64,000 bases of DNA from JAAYHV01 sp964400515. GTDB lineage: Bacteria; Bacillota; Clostridia; Peptostreptococcales; Anaerovoracaceae. A program made the position numbers and the translations under genes. The notes under the pieces were generated by a model. The model was not told the DNA's origin and did no database searches. It saw only the letters and a program-made list of their open reading frames with translations. The stretch is from the NCBI GenBank assembly GCA_964400515.1, contig CAYNTJ010000009.1:1-64000 (forward strand). The letters run 5' to 3'. Below are positions 43,857 through 53,204 of the stretch, piece after piece; position 1 is the first letter of the stretch; each line of letters starts with the position of its first letter.

Positions 43857-45677
43857 TCACCCCCTTGTGGATTCCTGTTTTTGAATAAAAGGGTCAAGAT
43901 TGATCGTTGGTCCCGGCGTGTGAAGCATTCCGCCTGATGCAGATTCAGGCGCTTTAGGTTCCTCCGGCACTTCCTCACAGGCGGCATGGCGCCGGATGAT
44001 TTCTTCTTCCAGGGTGAAGCGGTCAGCGTACTCCACTATTCTGGCGGACTGCTCTGCGATTTCGTATGGCTTCCCGAAGACAATGCCCCATTCCAGGAAC
44101 AGCTTCAGTCTGGTACGCATGGGATACGCTCCGGTCTTGGTCACAATAAAATGTCCCTTGGGCATGGATTTCAATTCGTCGGGGGTCATCAGCGGCCGCT
44201 CGATCATCTGCAGGGATTGGCTGGGATCGTTTTTGCCGCGGCTGACGGAGCCGCTCATGACAGTTTTGTTGCCAAGGGCCTTCGACAATATCTGCGCGGA
44301 TTCACTGTTGGGGGCGAAACCGCCGAACACCGTATCCTGACAGTTGTCGACGATGATGGCGGAACCCTCCCGACCGTAGTTTTTCTCCAACTGAGCAAAC
44401 GATTGTATGATCGCAACAATGGACACGCGGCGGGAACGACTGGCGCTGAACATCATCTCCGCTGACTCGATTTTTGGTATGGTGCCGATCTCGTCAAGAA
44501 ACATCATCACACGGTTCGGCAGCTTGCCGCCATGCTCATCGGCCACCGAGAGGATTTCCCGGTAAAGCTGCTGAACGATCAGACTGATGATGAAATACTT
44601 CGTGTTATCTTCTTCCGGCATGACCAGAAAAATGGCGCTTTTCTCAGTGCAGAACTTTTCTGCATCGATGGCCGTATCAAAGCACAGCACCTGCTCCAGT
44701 TCGGAGTCTAGAAAGGCGTTGAGCCTTGAAAGGGCGGTGGATAGGACACTTTGCATGGCCTGCTCCGCAGAGTTGAGGGCCGCGCCTGCAAACCATTTTG
44801 TCTTGTGCTCGTCCGGCAGGTGTGCCAGAAGGAGCTGGAACAGGGTGCGTCCCTTGACGCCGCTGGGCGCCAGCAGATCCTGAATCAGCTTAAACACGGA
44901 CACAATGTGTCGCTGCTTCGGTTCGCAGTATTCTGCAATGAGCAGGATCACGGAGGTCAACAACCCTTCAGCCGCGTCATAGAAGAAGGCATTCTGGCCT
45001 GCGGACGCCACATCAAACCCTCCAGAGTTGATGATGGTTTTGGCGGTAATCTTGGCATACTTTTCGGCTCTGGCCTTGTATGCCAGATTCCGAGGATTTG
45101 CAAGGTACAAATCCATGTATCGGTTGACGAGATGGAGCAGGTTATTGCCGTCCGAGCGGGTGGGGTTTCTCAGATCGATGACGGCCACATGGTAGCCGTA
45201 GTGTTCCTTGGCGATGCTGCCGTAGTTGCGGTAGAGGTCGCCTTTGGTGTCCGTGGTGATGAAGCTCATGCCACAGGCACAGGCATATTCCAGGTTTGGA
45301 TAGAGGAAATTGGCGGTCTTTCCAACGCCTGCCGCGCCGATCATCAGGCAATGAATGTCATTGTCATCCACCAGCGCGTAGCCATGGGGCGCTGTATTGT
45401 CAAACAGTGAAGCCCTTCGCCAGCCGACAACCAACCCCTGGACGGTTGGGGGATTTTCTCCCTTACGCCATTTTTCCGGTTCGAACCTGACTTCCGTATA
45501 GGTATTTCTGATCTCCTGTTTTGATGCCCAGCGGGCCGTCCCATGCTGTCCATCGCCCACGGTCTTGGACTTGATACCGTTGAGTGTGTAGTAATGAGCC
45601 AGCAAGGATAAAAAGCCGATGACGCCGAACATGGTCAGCGCTACAGCGATCAGGGTTATGATTTGGGATGCTTGCAT
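43857..45677 (-). CDS. virD4: VirD4/TraG-type coupling protein (T4CP)
   Basis: About 606 aa from MQASQIITLIAVAL, after GCAAGGAGGAATCACA. Hydrophobic N-terminal segment(s) anchor it in the membrane. The ATPase has Walker A GAAGVGKT (about 125-132), Walker B in RVMMFLDEIG and the arginine/sensor-rich SASRSRRVSIVAIIQS. The protein brings the relaxase-DNA complex to the type IV secretion channel. The C-terminus is acidic and Pro-rich. Its first about 127 codons are repeated as a broken copy at 46388-46766. Confidence 0.94.
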   Translation of the reverse strand: MQASQIITLIAVALTMFGVIGFLSLLAHYYTLNGIKSKTVGDGQHGTARWASKQEIRNTYTEVRFEPEKWRKGENPPTVQGLVVGWRRASLFDNTAPHGYALVDDNDIHCLMIGAAGVGKTANFLYPNLEYACACGMSFITTDTKGDLYRNYGSIAKEHYGYHVAVIDLRNPTRSDGNNLLHLVNRYMDLYLANPRNLAYKARAEKYAKITAKTIINSGGFDVASAGQNAFFYDAAEGLLTSVILLIAEYCEPKQRHIVSVFKLIQDLLAPSGVKGRTLFQLLLAHLPDEHKTKWFAGAALNSAEQAMQSVLSTALSRLNAFLDSELEQVLCFDTAIDAEKFCTEKSAIFLVMPEEDNTKYFIISLIVQQLYREILSVADEHGGKLPNRVMMFLDEIGTIPKIESAEMMFSASRSRRVSIVAIIQSFAQLEKNYGREGSAIIVDNCQDTVFGGFAPNSESAQILSKALGNKTVMSGSVSRGKNDPSQSLQMIERPLMTPDELKSMPKGHFIVTKTGAYPMRTRLKLFLEWGIVFGKPYEIAEQSARIVEYADRFTLEEEIIRRHAACEEVPEEPKAPESASGGMLHTPGPTINLDPFIQKQESTRG

Positions 45678-45690
45678 TGTGATTCCTCCT
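45298..45690. repeat. Duplicated virD4 5' segment, copy within the intact gene
   Basis: About 390 bp covering the ribosome binding site and the first about 127 codons of virD4 recurs at 46388-46779 with few substitutions and a one-base deletion there. Same orientation. The two copies flank the response-regulator fragment. Confidence 0.92.
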
Positions 45691-45911
45691 TGCGAAAAAG
45701 TAAGCTGCCTATCTGAACAGCAGACAGGCAGCTTTTTAAATTTTGTATTCAAATGTTACCTTTGTAAATCGTGTTTTCTAATCGTTTTACGGAGCAAATT
45801 TCATTTTATAATATTTATGTTTTTATAAAACTAAACCATAATGATTGAAATATTTCTGGAATTTTGATACTTTTTTGATTGAATGTAATTTCAAGGGGGG
45901 GACATGGCAAA

Positions 45912-46352
45912 ATGCTTAACATAGGAATATGCGATGATTCATTCATCTTGCGAGAAATTATTGAATTATACATCAATAATTTTAACACGGAAAACGAAAA
46001 CTCATCAAATATCTGGCAATTTAGCAGTGGTGAAGAATTTCTTGATCGGCTAGATAGTGAAAATATTAATTTTGACCTACTATTTCTCGACTATCACATG
46101 AAAAAGTTAACCGGTCTTGAAACAGCAAGAAGAGTCCGGCATTCTGAGCGTATTAATTCCAAAAGTCCATGTAAAATCGTTTTCGTAACTTCTATGGATC
46201 ATATACCGGAGTTGATGTCTGTGAATCCATTAAAGGTTATATTGAAACCTGCAAGCCAGGAAATAATTAATGAGGTATTGATTATGGCCTTATCCGAAAG
46301 AGTCACAAATACATCATCAATTTTCATCCACTTCGCCGAAGAAGAAAAATAA
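45912..46352 (+). CDS. Response regulator, receiver domain with truncated output
   Basis: 146 aa from MLNIGICDDSFIL. The receiver is complete: acidic pocket Asp8/Asp9, phospho-acceptor Asp60 in LLFLDYHM, Thr in IVFVTSMD and Lys in VILKPAS. This fits the AgrA/LytR branch (D-S-x-x-L-R-E start). After about residue 125 the sequence SSIFIHFAEEEK looks like the beginning of a LytTR output domain that is cut off. The gene is in reverse orientation between two copies of the virD4 5' end, so it arrived by insertion with duplication. GGGGGG precedes the start. Confidence 0.8.
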   Translation: MLNIGICDDSFILREIIELYINNFNTENENSSNIWQFSSGEEFLDRLDSENINFDLLFLDYHMKKLTGLETARRVRHSERINSKSPCKIVFVTSMDHIPELMSVNPLKVILKPASQEIINEVLIMALSERVTNTSSIFIHFAEEEK

Positions 46353-46387
46353 AATAATTCCCTTCGTGCGGATATAATTTGCCCTCC

Positions 46388-46766
46388 GGATAGAGGAAAT
46401 TGGCGGTCTTTCCAACGCCTGCCGCGCCGTTCATCAGGCAATGGATGTCATCGTCATCCACCACGCGTAGCCATGGGGCGCTGTATTGTCAAACAGCGAA
46501 GCCCTTCGCCAGCCGACAACCAACCCCTGGACGGTTGGGAGATTTTCTCCCTTCCGCCATTTTTCCGGTTCGAACCTGACTTCCGTATAGGTATTTCTGA
46601 TCTCCTGTTTTGATGCCCAGCGGGCCGTCCCATGCTGTCCATCGCCCACGGTCTTGGACTTGATACCGTTGAGTGTGTAGTAATGAGCCAATAAGGATAA
46701 AAAGCCGATGACACCGAACATGGTCAGCCCTACAGCGATCAGGGTTATGATTTGGGATGCTTGCAC
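46388..46766 (-). pseudogene. virD4 5' fragment, frameshifted
   Basis: Copy of the first about 127 codons of virD4. It ends where the insertion begins and has a single-base deletion near 46471 (ccacgcg against ccagcgcg), so the frame leaves VirD4 after about 100 residues. A normal ribosome binding site remains, so a short membrane peptide could still be made. It sits directly after the primase gene, in what was probably virD4's original place. Confidence 0.92.
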
Positions 46767-46779
46767 TTTGATCCCTCCT
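46388..46779. repeat. Duplicated virD4 5' segment, broken copy
   Basis: Second member of the direct repeat described at 45298-45690, offset by about 1090 bp. Confidence 0.92.
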
Positions 46780-48213
46780 TTACATCGTCATTATTATATT
46801 TTCTGGTTGCTCCTGTTTTGGCAGCATTACCTGTGGTTCCAGCTCAATGAACATCCTCGCCCTGACACAGTCAAGAGCCAGACGAAGATATGAGCTGCCA
46901 AGGCGCCGCTGATCTTCTACTCCGCGGATACCAGGCGTATTCACCATGCGGTTAATTTCCTCCAGAGCCCTCCGGATATCCTCCGTCCGGGTACGGAGCC
47001 AGCCTCTGTCCTCATGGGGGCGGTAGCTGGCCTGTAGTTTTCTCATAAGCTGCTCTGTTGTCACAGGATGCTCCATCTGCCGGCACAGCTCCCTGGTCAA
47101 AAGCAGAGAACCTGCAGCCATGCACTCCAGACACTCTCTTACAGAGTCGACATTCTCCGGCGCAACTTTTCCCGAATTCACAAGAGGTTCCAGCGCGTCA
47201 AAGCAATCCGTCACAAATGCGCGGGTATCCCTGTGCGCTCTAATAGCCTCGCACAATTCGGAAAGCTCTGCGCACACCTGCGGAAGGAGCATCAGCTTCG
47301 GATGTTCCTCAGAGGGAATCGGCTCCACGCCGTGTTTGGCTTTCAGATCCTCGTTCCAGTCCTTGTAGGTGGATTGCATGATTGCTGTATTTGTGTATCC
47401 GTTTTCTGCAAGAATGCCCTTCAGACGACCAACGGCTTCGATCCCCGCCTCGTCATGGTCCAGGCAGAGAACAACCTCATTCAGATGCGGATTTTGTCGG
47501 AGCTGCTGGAGCAGGGCGTGTTCCGACACCCCGTCCAACGTGACATAGCTGTGTTCTTTCCAGTCCTTCAGGTGAAGCGTGATGAAAGAGAGCATATCCA
47601 CGGGAGCCTCAAAAACATACAGTTTACTGCTCTTTCCAATCCAGTGAAAGCTGTATCTCGGATCGCTGCCCTCCACGTTGCCCTTGTATGGTTCGCCTTG
47701 GGTATAAGTACCGCGCTTATGGGCATGCCGGGCGATTCCTTTTTCGTCCAGCCCAACAAACACGGCGTTGTGATATTCCTTGTCCTCGTAGATGAGCTTC
47801 TCATGGGCGAAGTGCGAGAGCACATCCTGGTCAATGAACCGCTGTTTGATAAGATAGGCGAACACCCGGCGCATGTCGGAATTGACCTCCGGCAGTGCGA
47901 AGTCTTTTTTAGGCGCCGGTGCGCTTTTAGAGGTCTGGTTCCACTCCACGCCAGCTTCACCACCAAGCAGCCATTGCACTGCTTCGGGAAAGCTCACGTT
48001 ATAAAACTCCTGAACAAAATCGATAGCGTGGCCGCCTTCCTTGCGACTGTGCCGGAACCACTCGTTCCCGCGGACAGTCACGCTGTCATGTCGTTTCCAT
48101 CGCCACTCAGGGCCGGATCGGGTGAGCTTCTCTCCCTGGCGCTCAAGAAAGTCCACCAGGTCGACGGAGTTGGCGCGCTGTTTTTCTTCATCGGTAAAGT
48201 GAATATATGCCAT
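46780..48213 (-). CDS. ICE primase-like protein (DUF3991/Toprim)
   Basis: 477 aa from MAYIHFTDEEKQRA, after AAGGGGGTGCCAAGGG. The N-terminal domain (about 1-90) looks like the DNA-primase zinc-finger fold, though most of its Cys are missing. A Toprim domain follows (YVFEAPVDMLSF, then EVVLCLDHDEAG), with the acidic residues that bind metal. Such proteins prime second-strand synthesis of transferred DNA in plasmids and ICEs. The tail ends QPENIIMTM, one of the shared Met-rich C-termini noted in this region. Confidence 0.82.
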   Translation of the reverse strand: MAYIHFTDEEKQRANSVDLVDFLERQGEKLTRSGPEWRWKRHDSVTVRGNEWFRHSRKEGGHAIDFVQEFYNVSFPEAVQWLLGGEAGVEWNQTSKSAPAPKKDFALPEVNSDMRRVFAYLIKQRFIDQDVLSHFAHEKLIYEDKEYHNAVFVGLDEKGIARHAHKRGTYTQGEPYKGNVEGSDPRYSFHWIGKSSKLYVFEAPVDMLSFITLHLKDWKEHSYVTLDGVSEHALLQQLRQNPHLNEVVLCLDHDEAGIEAVGRLKGILAENGYTNTAIMQSTYKDWNEDLKAKHGVEPIPSEEHPKLMLLPQVCAELSELCEAIRAHRDTRAFVTDCFDALEPLVNSGKVAPENVDSVRECLECMAAGSLLLTRELCRQMEHPVTTEQLMRKLQASYRPHEDRGWLRTRTEDIRRALEEINRMVNTPGIRGVEDQRRLGSSYLRLALDCVRARMFIELEPQVMLPKQEQPENIIMTM

Positions 48214-48230
48214 CCCTTGGCACCCCCTTA

Positions 48231-48362
48231 TCAATGCCTGCGCTTTCCGCAACGGCGAAAAAAAGCCACCCGCTGTCTGGCAGGTGGTGTAAATGTGAAA
48301 CGGTTGGGTTTTGCATCAGGCAGCACTTTTTTCTCCTGCCTGATAGGGTATTTTTTCTTCAT
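48231..48362 (-). CDS. 43-aa basic small protein
   Basis: MKKKYPIRQEKKVLPDAK..., ending FFRRCGKRRH. Very basic throughout, so nucleic-acid binding is plausible. AAAGGAGTGCTCCT lies directly before the ATG at 48362. It sits between the relaxase and the primase gene, with short gaps on both sides, so it is part of the operon. No family recognised. Confidence 0.6.
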   Translation of the reverse strand: MKKKYPIRQEKKVLPDAKPNRFTFTPPARQRVAFFRRCGKRRH

Positions 48363-48379
48363 AGGAGCACTCCTTTGCT

Positions 48380-51300
48380 TTAATAAGTGGTAAGCCTTTG
48401 CTCATGGTCGTCCGGGGCATGGCCCTGGGCAATCTTTTTCTCCCTGATCTTCCGCCGCAGCTTACTCTCAACCTGTATGCTCGGTCCACCAGGAAGCCGT
48501 CGTTCTTCTTCACGGAATATTCGGCTCAGATGATGCAGGAGCCTTGTTGCTACAAGGAAAGGAGAAGGATCACGAAAGGAGTCCAGATGGTCTAAGAAAA
48601 ATTGCGCATAGACATTTCCTTGCTCGGCGGATAAGGTAAGCCAGCGTACAGCAGCTTCCCGGTCACGGGGAACATCTTTACCCAGCAGGTAGAGCTTCCC
48701 AAGGGTGTATTGGGCATACTGGTTGCCCTGCTCCGCGGAGGCGGTCAGCCATCTGATGGCGGTTTCCACATCCTTTGGTACATCCTCACCCAGCAGGTAG
48801 AGCTTGCCTAGCTGATACTGTGCATATTGATTGTCCTGCTCTGCGGAGGCGGTCAGCAATTTGACAGCAGCCTTGGCATCCTTTGGGACATGTTCGCCCT
48901 TCAGGTAGAGCCTGCCTAACTGATACTGCGTATACTGATTGCCTTGCTCCGCTGATTTCAGGAAAAGTTCCAGTGCCTTTTGGATGTCTCTTGCCACATC
49001 CTCGCCGGTGAGATATAACTTTGCCAGCGCATATTGGGCAAACTGGTTGCCGAGCTCAGCTGACTGTGTCAGCCATCTTACTGCGGCTTCTATGTCTTTG
49101 GGTACTTCCGTTCCGGTAAGATACAGCTTGCCAAGGGCATACGCTGCGAAGGAATTATCCTGTTCAGCCGAGAGTGTAAACAGAGCGATGGCTTTCTGAA
49201 TATCCTTATCTACTTGGATGCCGTCCCGGTACAGCTTTCCGAGGGCATATTGTGCCAGAGCATTGCCATTGTCCGCAGCCTTTGTCAGCCACAGGATAGC
49301 CTGTTCGATATTCTCATGACCGCTGTCCGTGTCCAGATATAACTTACCGAGCATGTATTGGGCGTTAACATTGCCCATCCGGGCAGCTTTTTCAAAATAG
49401 ACGATTGCGGCTTCCGTATCCTTCTCCGTGCCAGTGCCGGTGTACAGCATCTGACCCAGGCGGTATTGGAGCTTATCATCGTGGCTCTGTTCCTCCAGTC
49501 TCTTAAACCCGAAGAAGGCTTCCTCAAAGTGCAGTTCGGCTTCTTCAATATTTCTTGCGGTACCTATACCGTCCCGGTACATCTTTGCCAGTTCATAATG
49601 GGCATAGGGAACATTCTGTCTTGCAGATCGGCGGTATAGTTCGAAGGCGGTCTGGTAATCCTGCCCAACACCCTGCCCCCGGTAGTACAGGCCGGCAAGC
49701 GAATACTGCGCGTACTTGTGATTTTTTGAAACTGCCGTATCAAACCAGCCGGCCGCTTCCTCATAGTCCTGTGCCGTGCCAAGTCCTGCCGCATGCATTT
49801 TGCCGATGCGGTACTCTATGTACCGGTTTTCTTTTTCTGTTTCGATATCCATAAACGCATAGAAAGCTTTCTCATACCAATAAAAAGCGGTATCTGCATC
49901 GATCTCCATGCCAAGCCCATCCGCATACATCCTGCCGAGGTCGTGCATGGCGAGAGCGTTGCCATCCTCGGCTTCCTCCAGAAACAACCGGAGGGCCTGT
50001 TCAAAGTCCGGCTCCGTATCATCACTGCCATAGAGATAGGTTCGGGCTTCTTTATATCGGTCGCTCCATGCAATATGCGGTTTGCCGGGTTCTATGCCAT
50101 CGGAATCCGATGAGGATGCGTAGCCTTGGGCATCAGAAAGGTTGTAATCCTGATCTTCCGCTACTTCCTGAAACACAGCTTCCGGCTCTGCCAGGAGCTG
50201 CTCCGGCTCGTCATCCCCGGCAGCGGTTTCTTCCTCGTAGGTTGGTTCAGCGTTTTCATCGCCTTCAAAGGTGAGATGGTGATTGCTGAGGTTTACCGCC
50301 TCGGCAATCACCATGTTCTTGATCTGCTTGAATTCCTTTTGCTGTGAGAGCGGAAGAGGTTCGGGCAGTTTGTCCTTATAGGTACGCAGAACCTCATTGC
50401 GCAGCTCATACCACTTAGCATAGGCTGCCGTGACGCGCTCGTCCTTTGCCAGCTCATCCACTATCTGATTGACCAGCTCTTTCAACGGGACTTGCAGGTA
50501 GCCATATTGCTTTTTCCCTGTGGTATGCTTCAGTTTCTCCGCCAGTCTGGACATCAGATCCTCGATCACCGGGTTCTCGCAGGTTCCTGTTCGCATTTGC
50601 TCCAAAAGCTCCCGCAGGGTATTCCGGCTTTGCTCCGTCAGCGTATTGCGCTGGATCGTCTGCTCTGAGTAGATTTGAAGCAAGTCCTGCTGGAAGATTT
50701 CCCGCGCCAGGCTGCTCCGCATGTTTTCAATAGCCTGTTTTGTGACGTAGCCCTTACGGGGATCGACCGAGTAAATGATCATATGGCAGTGCGGGTGATG
50801 GCTCTCGTCGTGAAATGCCGCATACCAGCGCAAGTTTTCCGGCGCGATTTTCATCTGCTCGGCAAAGATGTTGCGCTGCTGACGGAGGAGGGCTATCCAT
50901 GCGGAGGCGTTATCGTATCCCAGCCGGGCAGCGTCCTCTCGCCTCATGGAAATGATGGGCGTCCAGATGTTCCCGGTATGCTCCGCGACTTTTTCGGCTA
51001 CCTGAGACAGCACCAGCGGCTCATCCTCATCTGTGAACAGGCCGTGGCTGCCCAGCTTTTCGGCACGGGGACGGGTGGCAATGTAGTTGACATAGACCTC
51101 CTGGTGTGTCAGCTGATCCAGGTTGTGGTCAATGGCTGCGGTAATAAATGCCGATGCATTTTCGAGAGTCGGCTTAGTTTGATGGTCCTCATATTCAAAC
51201 AGGCTTTTGGAATCAGGGAAGCGGGTTAGAATGTCCCCGATGCGCTCTATCTGCTTTGGGGTAGCGGGCTGGTTCCGTCTGTACTGTGTGAGCTTTTCCA

Positions 51301-51391
51301 CGCCTTCCCGCGTCCCCACATACTCGATCAGATTCTTTACATGCTCCGGATCGTTTTTAATATAACCGCATTTGAAGATAATCCTTGGCAT
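48380..51391 (-). CDS. MobP-type relaxase with C-terminal Sel1 repeats
   Basis: 1003 aa. The N-terminal about 260 residues are the relaxase domain; the HUH-type histidines are in DESHHPHCHMIIYSVD (about 200), and a Tyr-containing N-terminus supplies the nucleophile region. A linker with a charged coil follows (about 270-430). From about 460 to 960 there are roughly a dozen 36-residue Sel1 repeats (pattern AQY.LGKLYL.G..V.KD...A). Sel1 arrays are protein-binding scaffolds. The relaxase nicks oriT and pilots the strand. Sel1 fused to a relaxase is unusual (see findings). The gene ends two bases from the ribbon-helix-helix gene on its 5' side. Confidence 0.9.
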   Translation of the reverse strand: MPRIIFKCGYIKNDPEHVKNLIEYVGTREGVEKLTQYRRNQPATPKQIERIGDILTRFPDSKSLFEYEDHQTKPTLENASAFITAAIDHNLDQLTHQEVYVNYIATRPRAEKLGSHGLFTDEDEPLVLSQVAEKVAEHTGNIWTPIISMRREDAARLGYDNASAWIALLRQQRNIFAEQMKIAPENLRWYAAFHDESHHPHCHMIIYSVDPRKGYVTKQAIENMRSSLAREIFQQDLLQIYSEQTIQRNTLTEQSRNTLRELLEQMRTGTCENPVIEDLMSRLAEKLKHTTGKKQYGYLQVPLKELVNQIVDELAKDERVTAAYAKWYELRNEVLRTYKDKLPEPLPLSQQKEFKQIKNMVIAEAVNLSNHHLTFEGDENAEPTYEEETAAGDDEPEQLLAEPEAVFQEVAEDQDYNLSDAQGYASSSDSDGIEPGKPHIAWSDRYKEARTYLYGSDDTEPDFEQALRLFLEEAEDGNALAMHDLGRMYADGLGMEIDADTAFYWYEKAFYAFMDIETEKENRYIEYRIGKMHAAGLGTAQDYEEAAGWFDTAVSKNHKYAQYSLAGLYYRGQGVGQDYQTAFELYRRSARQNVPYAHYELAKMYRDGIGTARNIEEAELHFEEAFFGFKRLEEQSHDDKLQYRLGQMLYTGTGTEKDTEAAIVYFEKAARMGNVNAQYMLGKLYLDTDSGHENIEQAILWLTKAADNGNALAQYALGKLYRDGIQVDKDIQKAIALFTLSAEQDNSFAAYALGKLYLTGTEVPKDIEAAVRWLTQSAELGNQFAQYALAKLYLTGEDVARDIQKALELFLKSAEQGNQYTQYQLGRLYLKGEHVPKDAKAAVKLLTASAEQDNQYAQYQLGKLYLLGEDVPKDVETAIRWLTASAEQGNQYAQYTLGKLYLLGKDVPRDREAAVRWLTLSAEQGNVYAQFFLDHLDSFRDPSPFLVATRLLHHLSRIFREEERRLPGGPSIQVESKLRRKIREKKIAQGHAPDDHEQRLTTY

Positions 51392-51393
51392 GA

Positions 51394-51801
51394 TTAATCA
51401 CCCTTCTGGAATTTTACGACATCCTCAAAAGTCACGGAGCCGACCGATTTTTTCACGTCATTCACGCATTTGCCCCGCAGCCGGCGCAGGGTGTTTTCAT
51501 CCACGTCCGCAGTGGTGGCGAGGATATTCATCATCATGGACATTTCGACCGCCAGCTTGAACATCAGCCGGGCCATTCGATTTTCCGATGAGCTGACGAT
51601 TCCCGACATAGCGGAGGTGATTGCGGTCGGCAAATATTTCATACCATCCTCTGCGGAAATATATCCGCTGTAAAAACGGATTGCCTTTTCAATAAATTCG
51701 CTGCGGCTTTTGCAGTTATCCTTCTCCAGGATCGCATCCATACCCTCTATGGTGCTGGGATAGAGCCAGAGCGGGATGCGGGTTTTGATTTCTTCAGTCA
51801 T
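51394..51801 (-). CDS. Ribbon-helix-helix relaxosome accessory protein
   Basis: 135 aa from MTEEIKTRIPLWLYPST, after AAGGAGGGTCTGCT. The N-terminal strand plus helices (IKTRIPLWLYPSTIEGMDAIL, KSRSEFIEKAIRFYSG) form a ribbon-helix-helix DNA-binding domain. Proteins of this kind (MobC-like) bind near oriT and help the relaxase to open it. The relaxase gene follows after two bases, so the two are coupled. Confidence 0.85.
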   Translation of the reverse strand: MTEEIKTRIPLWLYPSTIEGMDAILEKDNCKSRSEFIEKAIRFYSGYISAEDGMKYLPTAITSAMSGIVSSSENRMARLMFKLAVEMSMMMNILATTADVDENTLRRLRGKCVNDVKKSVGSVTFEDVVKFQKGD

Positions 51802-51879
51802 AGCAGACCCTCCTTGTCTGAAAAGCTCCGGAACCACCTGACAGGTGTACCCCGGAAAAGCCTTTGTTTTCTTGGTCAA

Positions 51880-52190
51880 GCGGCAGATTTGAGAGGGTTT
51901 TGACCACCCAGGAGGTGACCAACGCCCTATTTAGGTGTACCCGCCGAACGTCCCCGACCCGCGTTGCGGGGCGGTGTTTGTCGGCAGGTGGGCGCAAAGC
52001 GACCACCTGCCTTTAACCAGCATCGTTTTCATGCCCATGGTTCACCCCGGTAGTGAGAATGACGACTTCCCTCAACCCGTCGCACAAAGCCCCAACACGG
52101 GGCCTTACTTTCTCAAAGGTGTTACTGTGTCATCCCTGCCGGGAAAACGCGACACAGGGGCACACAGGCGACAACACGGGCGATGCTGTC
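51880..52190. other. Probable oriT region
   Basis: About 310 bp without genes, upstream of the mobilisation genes. It holds a nine-bp perfect inverted repeat GGCAGGTGG/CCACCTGCC (51983-52011), a GC-rich partial palindrome near 51950-51973 (CCGACCCGCG...CGGGGCGG) and a TGACCACC/GGTGACCA-like pair (about 51900-51922). Location beside MobC-like and relaxase genes and the hairpins fit an origin of transfer. The nick site was not identified. Confidence 0.6.
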
Positions 52191-52196
52191 ATTGCG

Positions 52197-52859
52197 CTAC
52201 TGCATGGTCATCATCTGAGGGCCTTGCTCCGGCGTCAGCTCTCTGCCGCCGAGGTGCTCGCAGAAGCGATTCCAGCGCTGATCCACCGGAAGGTAATCGG
52301 CGCGATAAGCGTGATAGGCTGCGGTGCTGGCATCCTTCATGGAGTAGGTTTTCCAGCCGTCCATGATATGGACACCAGAGATTTCCTGCCTGTCAAAGTC
52401 GATGTCGAATACCCCGGTGATTTTTCCGGTATTGTCCATGCGTGTCCTGACATGTTCCTCGAATTTCTGAGCATTGATGGGAATGGTATCCCGAAAGGAA
52501 GCGGCAAAACATTCGGGCTTCTTTTCGAGCTCTCCACGATGGTATCTGCGCAAAAGCCATGATGTCTGCATCAGCTCCATGGGGAGATCGCACTCGAAGT
52601 AATGCTCGGCGCCATTTTCCGTGATGTGATACACCGAAAAGGTGCGCATTTCCCGGGCGCGCTGCTCGTCCGCAAGGCGATCAGCCTCGATCCGACTACT
52701 GATTTCCGCTTGCTCTTGCTGCGGTACAGTCTGGAGATATAACTCCGACAGCTTTTCCTGCATGACAGTTTCAAGGTCTGTGCCGCCCTCGGAGAGGATA
52801 TCCTCTAATGCGGCATACTGATATTTGTTAAGCCAAAGCTCAATGGACCTGTCGCCCAT
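52197..52859 (-). CDS. Conserved ICE protein of unknown function, Met-rich tail
   Basis: 220 aa, acidic and soluble. No domain recognised; an N-terminal segment LWLNKYQYAALEDIL resembles DNA-binding accessory proteins. It ends with GPQMMTMQ, similar to four other proteins of the operon. The gene lies immediately before the oriT-like region, in the transfer operon. Confidence 0.65.
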   Translation of the reverse strand: MGDRSIELWLNKYQYAALEDILSEGGTDLETVMQEKLSELYLQTVPQQEQAEISSRIEADRLADEQRAREMRTFSVYHITENGAEHYFECDLPMELMQTSWLLRRYHRGELEKKPECFAASFRDTIPINAQKFEEHVRTRMDNTGKITGVFDIDFDRQEISGVHIMDGWKTYSMKDASTAAYHAYRADYLPVDQRWNRFCEHLGGRELTPEQGPQMMTMQ

Positions 52860-52925
52860 ATGTAAACCTCCTTGTCCTATGTCCCTCTGGAGCCCGCAGC
52901 GCGAACGTCAGAGAAAAAGAGTAAG

Positions 52926-53204
52926 CTACATGCCGATTGTCTGCGTCGGGCAGTCCAGCGAGGGTTCTGCCGTCAGCAGGTACCAGTTTCCATCGGCCTC
53001 ATTGAAATTGCAGCTTTCAACGATCTGGTCTTTGAGTTCCTCCCAAGAGACCGAAATTTCCGTACCACTCACGCCTGCGTTAGCATATATCTGATCCAGC
53101 GGTCTGTCAGGCTGGAGGGTGACGTAGCCTCCGGGAGACATGATCTGGATTACATCGTTTGGATGCTCTTGCCGGAACTGCTTCAGCGTCATCGGTTCTT
53201 TCAT
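52926..53204 (-). CDS. Small ICE protein of unknown function
   Basis: 92 aa, acidic, MKEPMTLKQFRQEHPND. Segments IQIMSPGGYVTL and SWEELKDQIV appear in short proteins of clostridial conjugative elements, but I cannot name a function. It starts four bases inside the upstream small gene's stop region, so translation is coupled. Confidence 0.6.
   Translation of the reverse strand: MKEPMTLKQFRQEHPNDVIQIMSPGGYVTLQPDRPLDQIYANAGVSGTEISVSWEELKDQIVESCNFNEADGNWYLLTAEPSLDCPTQTIGM

Noticed and set aside
46434..46766. Considered as a separate small membrane protein gene
   Set aside because: Sequence is the virD4 5' end with a one-base deletion; it is a duplication fragment.
48600..50020. Regularly spaced similar sequences that might be a CRISPR array or tandem DNA repeat
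   Set aside because: The about 108-bp period equals 36 codons of the Sel1 protein repeat in the relaxase and keeps its reading frame.
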